In this document: positions 1-6,212 of the stretch, piece after piece
How the letters are laid out: each line of letters opens with the position of its first letter
How positions within the stretch are numbered: the stretch's first letter is position 1
Origin: Treponema sp.
Lineage (GTDB): Bacteria; Spirochaetota; Spirochaetia; Treponematales; Breznakiellaceae
Reading direction: 5' to 3'
NCBI GenBank assembly: GCA_031257595.1
Contig: JAIROH010000067.1
Span: 1-7,309, forward strand
DNA length: 7,309 nucleotides
Notes under the pieces: model-generated
What the model was told of the DNA's origin: nothing
Seen by the model: the letters and a program-made list of their open reading frames with translations, nothing else
Databases searched by the model: none
Made by a program: the position numbers and the translations under genes

Positions 1-46
1 TGTTCGATAAAAAAATGGCGGCGGTTCCGTTGCCGAGATAAGATAA

Positions 47-53
47 TAGGAGG
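47..53 (+). promoter_or_regulatory. Strong ribosome binding site of the binding-protein gene
   Basis: TAGGAGG lies five bases before the ATG at 59, a near-perfect Shine-Dalgarno match that fixes the start. The 46 bases upstream show no convincing -35/-10 pair, so the promoter is probably outside the window to the left. Confidence 0.85.
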
Positions 54-58
54 AATCA

Positions 59-871
59 ATGAATCTGAAAAAAATCGTCTTGTTGGCCCTTGTAACGCTG
101 GTTATTGTTGGCGGCGCCTATGCTGGTCCTAAAGCTCAAAGCGGCGGCGGACTTACAATAAAAGCCGGAGTTCTTACCGTAGGTATGGAAATTGGCTATC
201 CCCCGATGGAGTACTTTGACACCGACGGAAAGACTCCCATCGGCTTCGACGTAGAGCTGGCCAAGGCTCTTGCCGCCAAGCTGGGGCTTGCGTTTGAGTA
301 TGTGGATACCGCCTGGGATGGGATCTTTGCCGGGGTTGATACGGGCAAATACGACTGTATCATCTCGTCTGTTACCTATACCGAGGAACGGGCGGCAAAG
401 TTTAACTTTACCAAGCCCTATGTGGCGAATTCCCAGCTTCTTGTAGTCCGCAAGGACGCCAGGGTCAAACCCAAAACCCTGGAACAGGTACAGGGACTCA
501 GGCTTACCTACCAGGCCGAGACAACGTCGGACGCGCTTGCTACCGACTGGATTGCCAAATCCGGGGCAAAGGTCGAGGTTTTTGAATACGACAAGGTGAT
601 GAACTGCTTTGACGAGCTTACCCTGAACCGGGTCGACGTTATCCTGGTTGACAGCGTTGTGGCGGCGGAATACCTTTCCAGGCCGAATAATCCGTTCGAG
701 ATTACCGCCGAGGTAAGCAACGACGAAGTGCTCGCCGTCTGCCTGAAGAAAGGCAACGACGCCCTCACGGAAGCGCTGAACAAAGCCCTGGACGAGCTTT
801 ACGCCGACGGTACCCTGAAAAAGATATCCCAGGATGTTTTCGGAACCGACGTCGTTTCTTCGGTCCGCTGA
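59..871 (+). CDS. Polar amino acid ABC transporter, periplasmic substrate-binding protein
   Basis: Periplasmic binding protein (SBP_bac_3 type) that captures an amino acid and delivers it to the permease encoded downstream. The 270 residues are a normal family length. Residues 1-22 form a signal peptide: Lys4-Lys5, a hydrophobic core, then AYA before Gly23, which fits signal peptidase I. There is no lipobox Cys, so it is probably a soluble periplasmic protein in a diderm cell. Family landmarks are GYPPMEY at 46-52, GFDVELAKALAAKLG at 62-76, WDGIF at 86-90, and SSVTYTEERAAKFNFTKPY at 103-121. In this family Arg111 would bind the ligand carboxylate and Asp198 (in ILVDS) its amino group. The C-terminus DGTLKKISQDVFG at 250-262 is also typical. 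The ligand cannot be told from sequence; glutamine, cystine, or other polar or basic amino acids are possible. The start is set by the strong ribosome site at 47-53. Confidence 0.93.
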   Translation: MNLKKIVLLALVTLVIVGGAYAGPKAQSGGGLTIKAGVLTVGMEIGYPPMEYFDTDGKTPIGFDVELAKALAAKLGLAFEYVDTAWDGIFAGVDTGKYDCIISSVTYTEERAAKFNFTKPYVANSQLLVVRKDARVKPKTLEQVQGLRLTYQAETTSDALATDWIAKSGAKVEVFEYDKVMNCFDELTLNRVDVILVDSVVAAEYLSRPNNPFEITAEVSNDEVLAVCLKKGNDALTEALNKALDELYADGTLKKISQDVFGTDVVSSVR

Positions 872-888
872 TCCAAAAGAACAAAGCA

Positions 889-927
889 GGTTGTCCGGAC
901 AGGTTTTTCTCACCTTTTCGGACAGCC
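889..927 (+). promoter_or_regulatory. Intercistronic stem-loop between binding protein and permease genes
   Basis: GGTTGTCCG (889-897) pairs with CGGACAGCC (919-927), nine base pairs with one G-U. Inside it, AGGT (901-904) can pair with ACCT (912-915). No T-run follows, so it does not look like an intrinsic terminator. An alternative pairing exists between GTCCGG (893-898) and CCGGAC (928-933). Such hairpins after binding-protein genes commonly protect the upstream mRNA or attenuate reading into the permease, so that binding protein exceeds permease. That role is inferred here. Confidence 0.55.
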
Positions 928-961
928 CCGGACGTTCAATCAACACGAGGTAATACAATAG

Positions 962-1981
962 ATGTTCAGTCTATGGAAGGGCAGTTATAACGATATTCCC
1001 CTGTACAGAAAACGCTGGTTCATTGTCGCGCTGTTTCTGGGTGAATTGTGGCTGCCCTCATTGCTGTACTATCTGCCCTTTGGTTTGTTCGCGGTGTTTA
1101 CGGCAAACCGGTATGTACAGATACTATCGCTCTGTGTATTCTGGGGTTTTTATTTTGGAATTGTTTTTTCCGGCGACGTATACGCCCTTAGAAAGAACAG
1201 CGTGTATAAAATCAAACGAAAAGCGCTATTTGTTCTTTTGAATTTTTTGACGGCGGCGGTAATCGCCGTTATAATAGCCGGACTGGCCTTTGTTGTTTTG
1301 CGGATCCTTCCGGCGGGTGTCGGGAATTTTGCCCAGACAATCGCCGTCTGGGTTGTCCAGCTTATTGAAGGTTCCAGGGTTACCTTGTGGCTTACGATCC
1401 TCGCGGTTTCCGCGGGGCTTGTCATGAGCCTTTTTCTGGCCCTGGGTAAAATGTCGAAAAAAGCCTGGCTTAACCGGATCTGTTCCGCCTATGTTTTCTT
1501 TTTCCGGGGTACGCCGCTTCTTATGCAGCTTTATTTTATTTATTACGGCCTTCCCCAAATTACCTCTGTCCTGACAATCAACAACCGTTTTATCGCGGCC
1601 TTTATCGCCTTTAGCCTTAATTCGGCGGCCTACTGCGCCGAGATTATCCGGGCGGCGATACAGAGCATCGACAAGGGTCAGTTTGAGGCGGCAAAGGCCC
1701 TGCGGATGTCTTACGGCCAGACCATGGGGCTGGTGATTATTCCCCAGTCCATACGAAGGCTTATCCCCCCTGTGGGAAACGAATTTATCATGATGCTTAA
1801 AGACGCGTCCCTGGTTTCGATTATCGCCCTTACCGATATAACCAAGGTAACCCGTTCAATTTCGTCGTCTACCGCGTCGGCAATGGTGTACATACCGGCG
1901 ATGATACTCTACCTTATCATAACCGCGGTCTTTACGTTCATTTTCCATAAATTGGAAACAAAATATTCCGTGTATGTGTAA
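962..1981 (+). CDS. Polar amino acid ABC transporter permease with N-terminal membrane extension
   Basis: Inner-membrane permease of the HisM/GlnP (BPD_transp_1) class; as the only permease gene in the operon it probably works as a homodimer. The core covers about residues 135-339, with membrane segments near 139-162, 172-196, 209-230, 280-292 and 308-328. It has the family motif FFRGTPLLMQLYFIYYGLPQ at 180-199 and the cytoplasmic EAA loop from Glu242 (EAAKALRMS), followed by VIIPQSIRRLIPPVGNEF, which docks on the ATPase. The Gly expected seven residues into the EAA motif is Arg248. Residues 1-120 precede the usual domain and look like about three more hydrophobic segments (near 19-47, 51-72, 88-116), with a basic stretch at 77-87; members of this family are often only 215-250 residues long. 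The start follows GAGG (947-950) by 11 bases, a rather long spacing and perhaps weaker translation than the gene before. Confidence 0.92.
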   Translation: MFSLWKGSYNDIPLYRKRWFIVALFLGELWLPSLLYYLPFGLFAVFTANRYVQILSLCVFWGFYFGIVFSGDVYALRKNSVYKIKRKALFVLLNFLTAAVIAVIIAGLAFVVLRILPAGVGNFAQTIAVWVVQLIEGSRVTLWLTILAVSAGLVMSLFLALGKMSKKAWLNRICSAYVFFFRGTPLLMQLYFIYYGLPQITSVLTINNRFIAAFIAFSLNSAAYCAEIIRAAIQSIDKGQFEAAKALRMSYGQTMGLVIIPQSIRRLIPPVGNEFIMMLKDASLVSIIALTDITKVTRSISSSTASAMVYIPAMILYLIITAVFTFIFHKLETKYSVYV

Positions 1982-2022
1982 GCCATGTATGCGCAAGACC
2001 TGAGCGGTTCTGGAGATAAGCC

Positions 2023-2799
2023 ATGTCAATGATAAAGACCGTCGATGTCTGCAAGACATTTCACGGAAAACAGGGACGAGGCCCCCTGGAAGTGCTGAAA
2101 AACATATCCCTTACGGTGGAGCAAAAGGAAGTGGTTTGCATTGTCGGCCCTTCCGGCGCGGGAAAATCCACGTACCTTCGCAGCCTTAACCGGCTTGAAA
2201 AAATAGATTCGGGAAAAATATACATTGAAGACAAGCTTCTTTTTGACTGTAAGGACGGAGTCAACACGCTTAAGCTTTCCAGGGAAGAGATTAACGGATC
2301 TCTTGTTGAAGTGGGGATGGTCTTCCAGAGTTTTAACCTTTTTCCCCACAAGACGGTGCTGGAAAACCTTATGCTGGCCCCGGTTCATGTAAAAAAAACC
2401 CGGACGGAAGAAGCCAGGGAAAAGGCAAGACAGCTTCTTGAACGGGTGGGGCTTTCCGACAAAATCGACGCTTACCCGTCACAGCTTTCCGGCGGCCAGC
2501 AGCAGCGGGTCGCCATAGCCCGTGCCCTGGCCATGGAACCGCGGATCATGCTTTTCGACGAGCCGACCTCGGCCCTCGACCCGGAGCTTGTCGGAGAAGT
2601 TCTCAACGTTATGAAAAGCCTTGCCCGGGCCGGCATGACGATGCTCGTCGTTACCCACGAGATGGGTTTTGCCCGTGAAGTGGCCGACAAAGTGGTCTTT
2701 ATGTTTGAAGGCGCGATACTTGAAGCCGGCCCGCCGGCGGAAATGTTCACCAATCCGAAAAACGACAGGACGCGGCAGTTTCTGCAAAGCGTTCTGTAA
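2023..2799 (+). CDS. Polar amino acid ABC transporter ATP-binding protein (GlnQ/HisP type)
   Basis: Cytoplasmic ATPase that powers the importer. All nucleotide-binding elements are present in order: Walker A GPSGAGKST at 42-50, Q-loop Gln102 in MVFQSFNLFPH, signature LSGGQQQR at 155-162, Walker B RIMLFDE at 174-180 with catalytic Glu180, D-loop SALD at 183-186, and H-loop His212 in VVTHEM. It should therefore be catalytically competent. The C-terminus (FTNPKNDRTRQFLQSVL) is typical of the amino acid importer ATPases. The stretch before the Q-loop (about 69-98) is a few residues longer than I recall for GlnQ. The start is supported by GGAG at 2012-2015, seven bases before the ATG; a second ATG at codon 3 is less well spaced. 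It follows the permease by 41 bases and ends the operon. Confidence 0.95.
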   Translation: MSMIKTVDVCKTFHGKQGRGPLEVLKNISLTVEQKEVVCIVGPSGAGKSTYLRSLNRLEKIDSGKIYIEDKLLFDCKDGVNTLKLSREEINGSLVEVGMVFQSFNLFPHKTVLENLMLAPVHVKKTRTEEAREKARQLLERVGLSDKIDAYPSQLSGGQQQRVAIARALAMEPRIMLFDEPTSALDPELVGEVLNVMKSLARAGMTMLVVTHEMGFAREVADKVVFMFEGAILEAGPPAEMFTNPKNDRTRQFLQSVL

Positions 2800-2812
2800 C
2801 GGTCGGGCGCAT

Positions 2813-2838
2813 GTGTCTGCCTCGATAATCAGCGACAC
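2813..2838. terminator. Weak hairpin between the convergent operons
   Basis: In the 80-base gap between the two convergent genes, GTGTC-T-GC (2813-2820) can pair with GCGACAC (2832-2838): seven base pairs with one bulged T and an 11-base loop. No clear T-run follows on either strand, so it is at best a poor bidirectional terminator. A smaller stem, TTTGA (2862-2866) with TCAAA (2872-2876), sits next to the carB stop. I see no canonical intrinsic terminator here; Rho or read-through may apply. Confidence 0.3.
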
Positions 2839-2879
2839 GAACTTTGTACTTCATTGCGTCATTTGATTTTGTCAAACTG

Positions 2880-5800
2880 CTAGCGGTACTCTTCCCAGGC
2901 TTTTATCTCAAGGCCCTGTTCCCGGCGGTACTCAAGGGCGTCGATAAATTCACGGGCTACCTTGACGTTGGTAAACAGCGGAATGTCGAAGTCAACGGCC
3001 AGGCGCCGTATAAGGTAGTCGTTTTTTAGTTCCGTGTCCCTGTTGTTTTTGGGGATGTTGATGATCATGTCGACTTCCCGGCGTTTGATAAAACCGGCCA
3101 TGTTGGGCTCTTTGGATTCAAGCGGCCAGTTAAGGGCCGTAACGGGGATGCCGTTTGCCGAAAGGAATTTGGCCGTACCCCTGGAAGCAAACAGTTCCCA
3201 GTTCATGCCGGCAAGTTTTTTTGCCGAGCCGAGGAAATCAAGTTTGTCCTCCATCGGGCCGGTGGAAAGGAGAACCCGTTTGCGGGCGGCGTATTCCGAC
3301 GGCGTCCTGTAGCCTACTGAAAAAAGGGCTTTAAGAAACGCGTCGTTGAGGTCCCGCCCGATACAGGCCACTTCTCCGGTACTGGCCATTTCGACGCCGC
3401 TTACCGGGTCGGCGCCGTGGAGCCGGGCAAAGCTGAACTGGGCCGCCTTGACGCCGACCCAGTCAAGGTCAAGGGCCGACGAAATGTTCTTTTCAACCGG
3501 CTCGTCGAGCATCGCCCTGACGGCAAGGTCTATCATGTTCACTCTGCTTACCTTGGAGCAGAACGGGAAACTCCGGCTCGATCGGAGGTTACATTCGATT
3601 ACCATGACCCTGTTGCGCTGGGCGAGGAACTGGATGTTAAACGGCCCGGTAATGTCCAGCGCCCCGGCAATCTGTTCCGCGATACGGCGTATCTTCCGTA
3701 TCGTTTCAATGTAAAGCCGCTGGGCCGGAAGAACCACCGTGGCGTCTCCCGAATGGATGCCGGCGTTTTCAATATGCTCGGTGATCGCGTGAAAAAGTAT
3801 TTCGCCCCGGCGGGCGACGGCGTCTATTTCGATTTCCTTTGAATTTTCGACAAACTTTGAGATAACCACCGGATGTTCCGGCGAAACATCCGCGGCAAGC
3901 CCCAGGAATTTTTCCAGCGTATTGTCGTTCCAGGCCACGTTCATCGCCGCCCCGGAAAGCACGTAACTTGGACGGATAAGCACCGGATAGCCGGCTTCCC
4001 CGGCAAAAGCTTTGGCGGATTCAAGGTCGGTAAGTTCCCGCCATTCGGGCTGTTCTATGCCGAGCCTGTCAAGCAGAGCGGAAAATTTGTTTCTGTCTTC
4101 GGCCATGTCGATCGACTGGGGGGTGGTGCCGTATATCAGCGCGCCGCAGTCGTAGAGTTTGGTCGCGAGGTTGTTGGGAATTTGTCCGCCCATGGAAAGG
4201 ATAAGGCCATCGGGCCGTTCCCGTTCGTAAATGTCGAGGATCCGCTCAAGGCTTAGCTCCTCAAAATAAAGCCTGTCGCACATGTCGTAATCGGTTGAAA
4301 CCGTTTCGGGATTACAGTTTACCATAATCGAATAACGGCCGAGTCCGCGGGCCGTAAGCACGGCGTTGACGCAGCACCAGTCGAACTCGACGCTGCTCCC
4401 GATACGGTACGCTCCGGAGCCAAGCACCATCACCCCCCGGCCCGACGGCCCGACATCGTCGGCGGTCTGGATCCCCGGGCCGGAACAGTAGCTCATGTAC
4501 AGATAGTTGGTTTTGGCCGGGTATTCCGCGGCCAGCGTATCTATCTGTTTGACGCTTGGCCGGATTCTATATTCTTCCCTCAGCGCGCGGACCTCCGTCT
4601 CGTTCATCCCGGTACATTCGCCGATACGCGCGTCGGAAAAACCGAAACGTTTTGCCTGGGCAAGAAGCCGCGGGCCGAGCGAGGACAAAACGGAAACCTC
4701 GACGCTAGCGTCGCGGGAGGAACCGGCGCTTTTTTCCGGAGCGCGAAGCTCGTTTTCGATTTCCGCGCAGTTTGCGATTTTGTGAAGGAACCAGCGGTCT
4801 ATTTTTGTAAGTTTGTGGATCCTGTCGACGCTCCAGCCTTCCATAAGCGCCCGGTAGATGACAAAGATCCTCCTGTCGGTGGGCTTTGCCAGGGCGTCCC
4901 GAATGTTTTCCGCACCCGCTCCGCAAAAAACATCTTCGGCGGCAAGGCCCGGCGCGCCGATGCCGGTCATCCGCAGGGCTTTTTGCAGGGCTTCCTCAAA
5001 GCTCCGCCCTATCGACATTACTTCGCCGACGCTTTTCATCTCGCTCCCGATACGCAGGTCGACGTTTTTGAATTTAGCCAAGTCCCAGCGGGGAACCTTT
5101 ACCACAATATAATCAAGCGCCGGCTCAAAACAGGATTTGGTAACCCTGGTGATTCTGTTTTCAATTTCGGGAAGGGTGTAACCCAGGGCAAGTTTGGCGG
5201 CGACGAAGGCGAGCGGATAGCCTGTAGCCTTGGACGCCAGCGCCGAAGATCGGGAAAGCCTCGCGTTCACTTCGATAATCCGGTAATCTTCGCTTTGCGG
5301 ATCCAGCGCGTACTGGATGTTGCATTCACCGACGATGCCCAGATGACGGATCACGTCGATTGCTATACGGCGGAGTTTGTGGTACTCGCTGTCGCTAAGG
5401 GTCTGGGACGGGGCGACGACAATGCTCTCCCCTGTGTGGATCCCCAGCGGATCGACGTTTTCCATGTTACAAACGGTGACGCAGTTATCCGCCTGATCGC
5501 GGACTACCTCGTATTCAATTTCCTTCCAGCCGCCAAGCCATTCTTCCACAAGAACCTGACCGCCCCCCCGCTGTTCCCCTGGCGGGGAAAGCCGCTGTTC
5601 CCCTAACGGGGAAAGCTTGGCGAAGGCCCTGTCGCAGCGGCGGCGAAGTTCCGCCTCGTTGCGGCAAATGCCGGAACCCATGCCGCCAAGGGCATAGGCT
5701 ACCCGGATCATCACCGGGTAGCCTATGCGCTCCGCCGCCGCCGCCGCTCCGTCAACGCCGCCGGACGACGCGTCGACGGCGGCGCTCCGGGGGGTCTTTG

Positions 5801-6212
5801 CCTCGATTTCGTCAAGGCGGCGGACAAAACGTTCACGGTCTTCGGTGTCCTCAATGGCGGCCACGGGGGTACCCAGTACCTTCACCCCGTGTTTGTAAAG
5901 CACGCCTTCCCTGTCCAGGGCCACTCCCGCGTTAAGGGCGGTCTGCCCGCCAAAAGAAAGAAAAAGGCCGTCGGGTTTTTCCTTTTCGATCACCTCTTTG
6001 ATAAATTCCGGGGTAACCGGCAGGAAGTACGTCGCGTCGGCCATACCCTCGCTGGTCTGTATTGTCGCTATGTTGGGGTTGATAAGAACGGTTTTGATCC
6101 CTTCTTCCCTCAGGGCTTTAAGGGCCTGAGACCCGGAATAGTCAAATTCCCCGGCCTGTCCGATTTTTAGTCCGCCTGAACCGAGTACCAGGACTTTTTT
6201 TACCGGTTTCAT
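2880..6212 (-). CDS. carB: Carbamoyl-phosphate synthase large subunit, CPS1/CAD-like type
   Basis: Makes carbamoyl phosphate from bicarbonate, ammonia supplied by CarA, and two ATP, for pyrimidine and arginine synthesis in the cytoplasm. It has 1110 residues; E. coli CarB has about 1073. The order is the first ATP-grasp (about 1-400, VLVLGSGGLKIGQAGEFDYSG from residue 7), the oligomerisation region (about 401-555), the second ATP-grasp (about 556-955, VMVLGSGAYRIGSSVEFDWC from 594), and the MGS-like effector domain (about 975-1110). EVNARLSRSSALASKATGYP at 314-333, GWKEIEYEVVRD at 228-239, NPETVSTDYDMCDRLYF at 634-650 and TEHIENAGIHSGDA at 811-824 are intact, so it should be active. The wording of many segments (GIVGECNIQ, IPRWDL-like VPRWDL, KQIDTLAAEYPAKTNYLY) matches animal CAD and CPS1 rather than E. 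coli. Three expansions stand out: about 143-157, 200-218 and 490-511. The start is the ATG in the ATGA overlap with carA; a longer in-frame extension would run antisense-free through the carA 3' end and lacks homology. Confidence 0.97.
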   Translation of the reverse strand: MKPVKKVLVLGSGGLKIGQAGEFDYSGSQALKALREEGIKTVLINPNIATIQTSEGMADATYFLPVTPEFIKEVIEKEKPDGLFLSFGGQTALNAGVALDREGVLYKHGVKVLGTPVAAIEDTEDRERFVRRLDEIEAKTPRSAAVDASSGGVDGAAAAAERIGYPVMIRVAYALGGMGSGICRNEAELRRRCDRAFAKLSPLGEQRLSPPGEQRGGGQVLVEEWLGGWKEIEYEVVRDQADNCVTVCNMENVDPLGIHTGESIVVAPSQTLSDSEYHKLRRIAIDVIRHLGIVGECNIQYALDPQSEDYRIIEVNARLSRSSALASKATGYPLAFVAAKLALGYTLPEIENRITRVTKSCFEPALDYIVVKVPRWDLAKFKNVDLRIGSEMKSVGEVMSIGRSFEEALQKALRMTGIGAPGLAAEDVFCGAGAENIRDALAKPTDRRIFVIYRALMEGWSVDRIHKLTKIDRWFLHKIANCAEIENELRAPEKSAGSSRDASVEVSVLSSLGPRLLAQAKRFGFSDARIGECTGMNETEVRALREEYRIRPSVKQIDTLAAEYPAKTNYLYMSYCSGPGIQTADDVGPSGRGVMVLGSGAYRIGSSVEFDWCCVNAVLTARGLGRYSIMVNCNPETVSTDYDMCDRLYFEELSLERILDIYERERPDGLILSMGGQIPNNLATKLYDCGALIYGTTPQSIDMAEDRNKFSALLDRLGIEQPEWRELTDLESAKAFAGEAGYPVLIRPSYVLSGAAMNVAWNDNTLEKFLGLAADVSPEHPVVISKFVENSKEIEIDAVARRGEILFHAITEHIENAGIHSGDATVVLPAQRLYIETIRKIRRIAEQIAGALDITGPFNIQFLAQRNRVMVIECNLRSSRSFPFCSKVSRVNMIDLAVRAMLDEPVEKNISSALDLDWVGVKAAQFSFARLHGADPVSGVEMASTGEVACIGRDLNDAFLKALFSVGYRTPSEYAARKRVLLSTGPMEDKLDFLGSAKKLAGMNWELFASRGTAKFLSANGIPVTALNWPLESKEPNMAGFIKRREVDMIINIPKNNRDTELKNDYLIRRLAVDFDIPLFTNVKVAREFIDALEYRREQGLEIKAWEEYR
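4700..4713. repeat. Perfect 14-bp palindrome in the carB linker
   Basis: CGACGCTAGCGTCG is fully self-complementary. It encodes about residues 500-505 (RDASVE) of CarB, inside a linker (about 490-511) that appears roughly 18 residues longer than the matching stretch of animal CAD. No regulatory role is evident. Confidence 0.6.
5570..5616. repeat. Two tandem 24-base hairpin units inside carB
   Basis: Two direct copies with a 24-base period, at 5570-5592 and 5594-5616. Each is itself an inverted repeat: GCT, a bulged G, TTCCCC, a four-base loop, GGGGAA, AGC. The loops differ (TGGC and TAAC) while both stems are identical. On the coding strand they read as two 8-residue units, LSPLGEQR and LSPPGEQR (CarB residues 200-215), and so keep the frame. 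Relatives I recall go straight from the AFA segment to QVLV. A run of seven C (5563-5569) adjoins the array. Origin by insertion of a small palindromic element followed by duplication is inferred. Confidence 0.85.
5692..5728. repeat. Perfect 15-bp inverted repeat inside carB
   Basis: GCATAGGCTACCCGG (5692-5706) and CCGGGTAGCCTATGC (5714-5728) are exact reverse complements around a seven-base loop. The repeat covers CarB residues 162-174, the conserved ATP-grasp segment IGYPVMIRVAYALGG: the codons of Ile163-Gly164-Tyr165 pair with those of Val171-Ala172-Tyr173. It could form a stable hairpin in carB mRNA or single-stranded DNA. Confidence 0.9.
5756..5784. repeat. Imperfect GC-rich palindrome in a carB loop expansion
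   Basis: CGACGCGTCG (5766-5775) is a perfect palindrome. It is flanked by CGCCGCCG (5756-5763) and CGGCGGCG (5777-5784), which pair over eight bases, with a small GA/A internal mismatch between. It encodes about residues 143-153 of CarB (SAAVDASSGGV), within a stretch some five residues longer than CAD, next to an Ala-rich run written by GCC repeats (5733-5746). Confidence 0.65.

Noticed and set aside
56..958. A 300-codon open frame on the minus strand opposite the binding-protein gene
   Set aside because: It is the antisense of a clear, full-length gene with a strong ribosome site; its protein shows no recognisable motif.
1985..2032. A 15-codon open frame (MYAQDLSGSGDKPCQ) ending inside the start of the ATPase gene, and the direct repeat TAAGCCATGT at 1979 and 2017
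   Set aside because: No ribosome site precedes the small frame and nothing suggests a leader peptide; the 10-base repeat is short and may be chance.
2870..2875. TTGACA on the minus strand near the carB stop, as a -35 element
   Set aside because: No fitting -10 at 16-18 bases, and it would read antisense into the ATPase gene.
4782..5606. A 274-codon open frame on the plus strand inside carB, and several shorter ones opposite carA and carB
   Set aside because: They mirror well-conserved CarA/CarB codons, are GC-biased antisense frames, and show no family motif.
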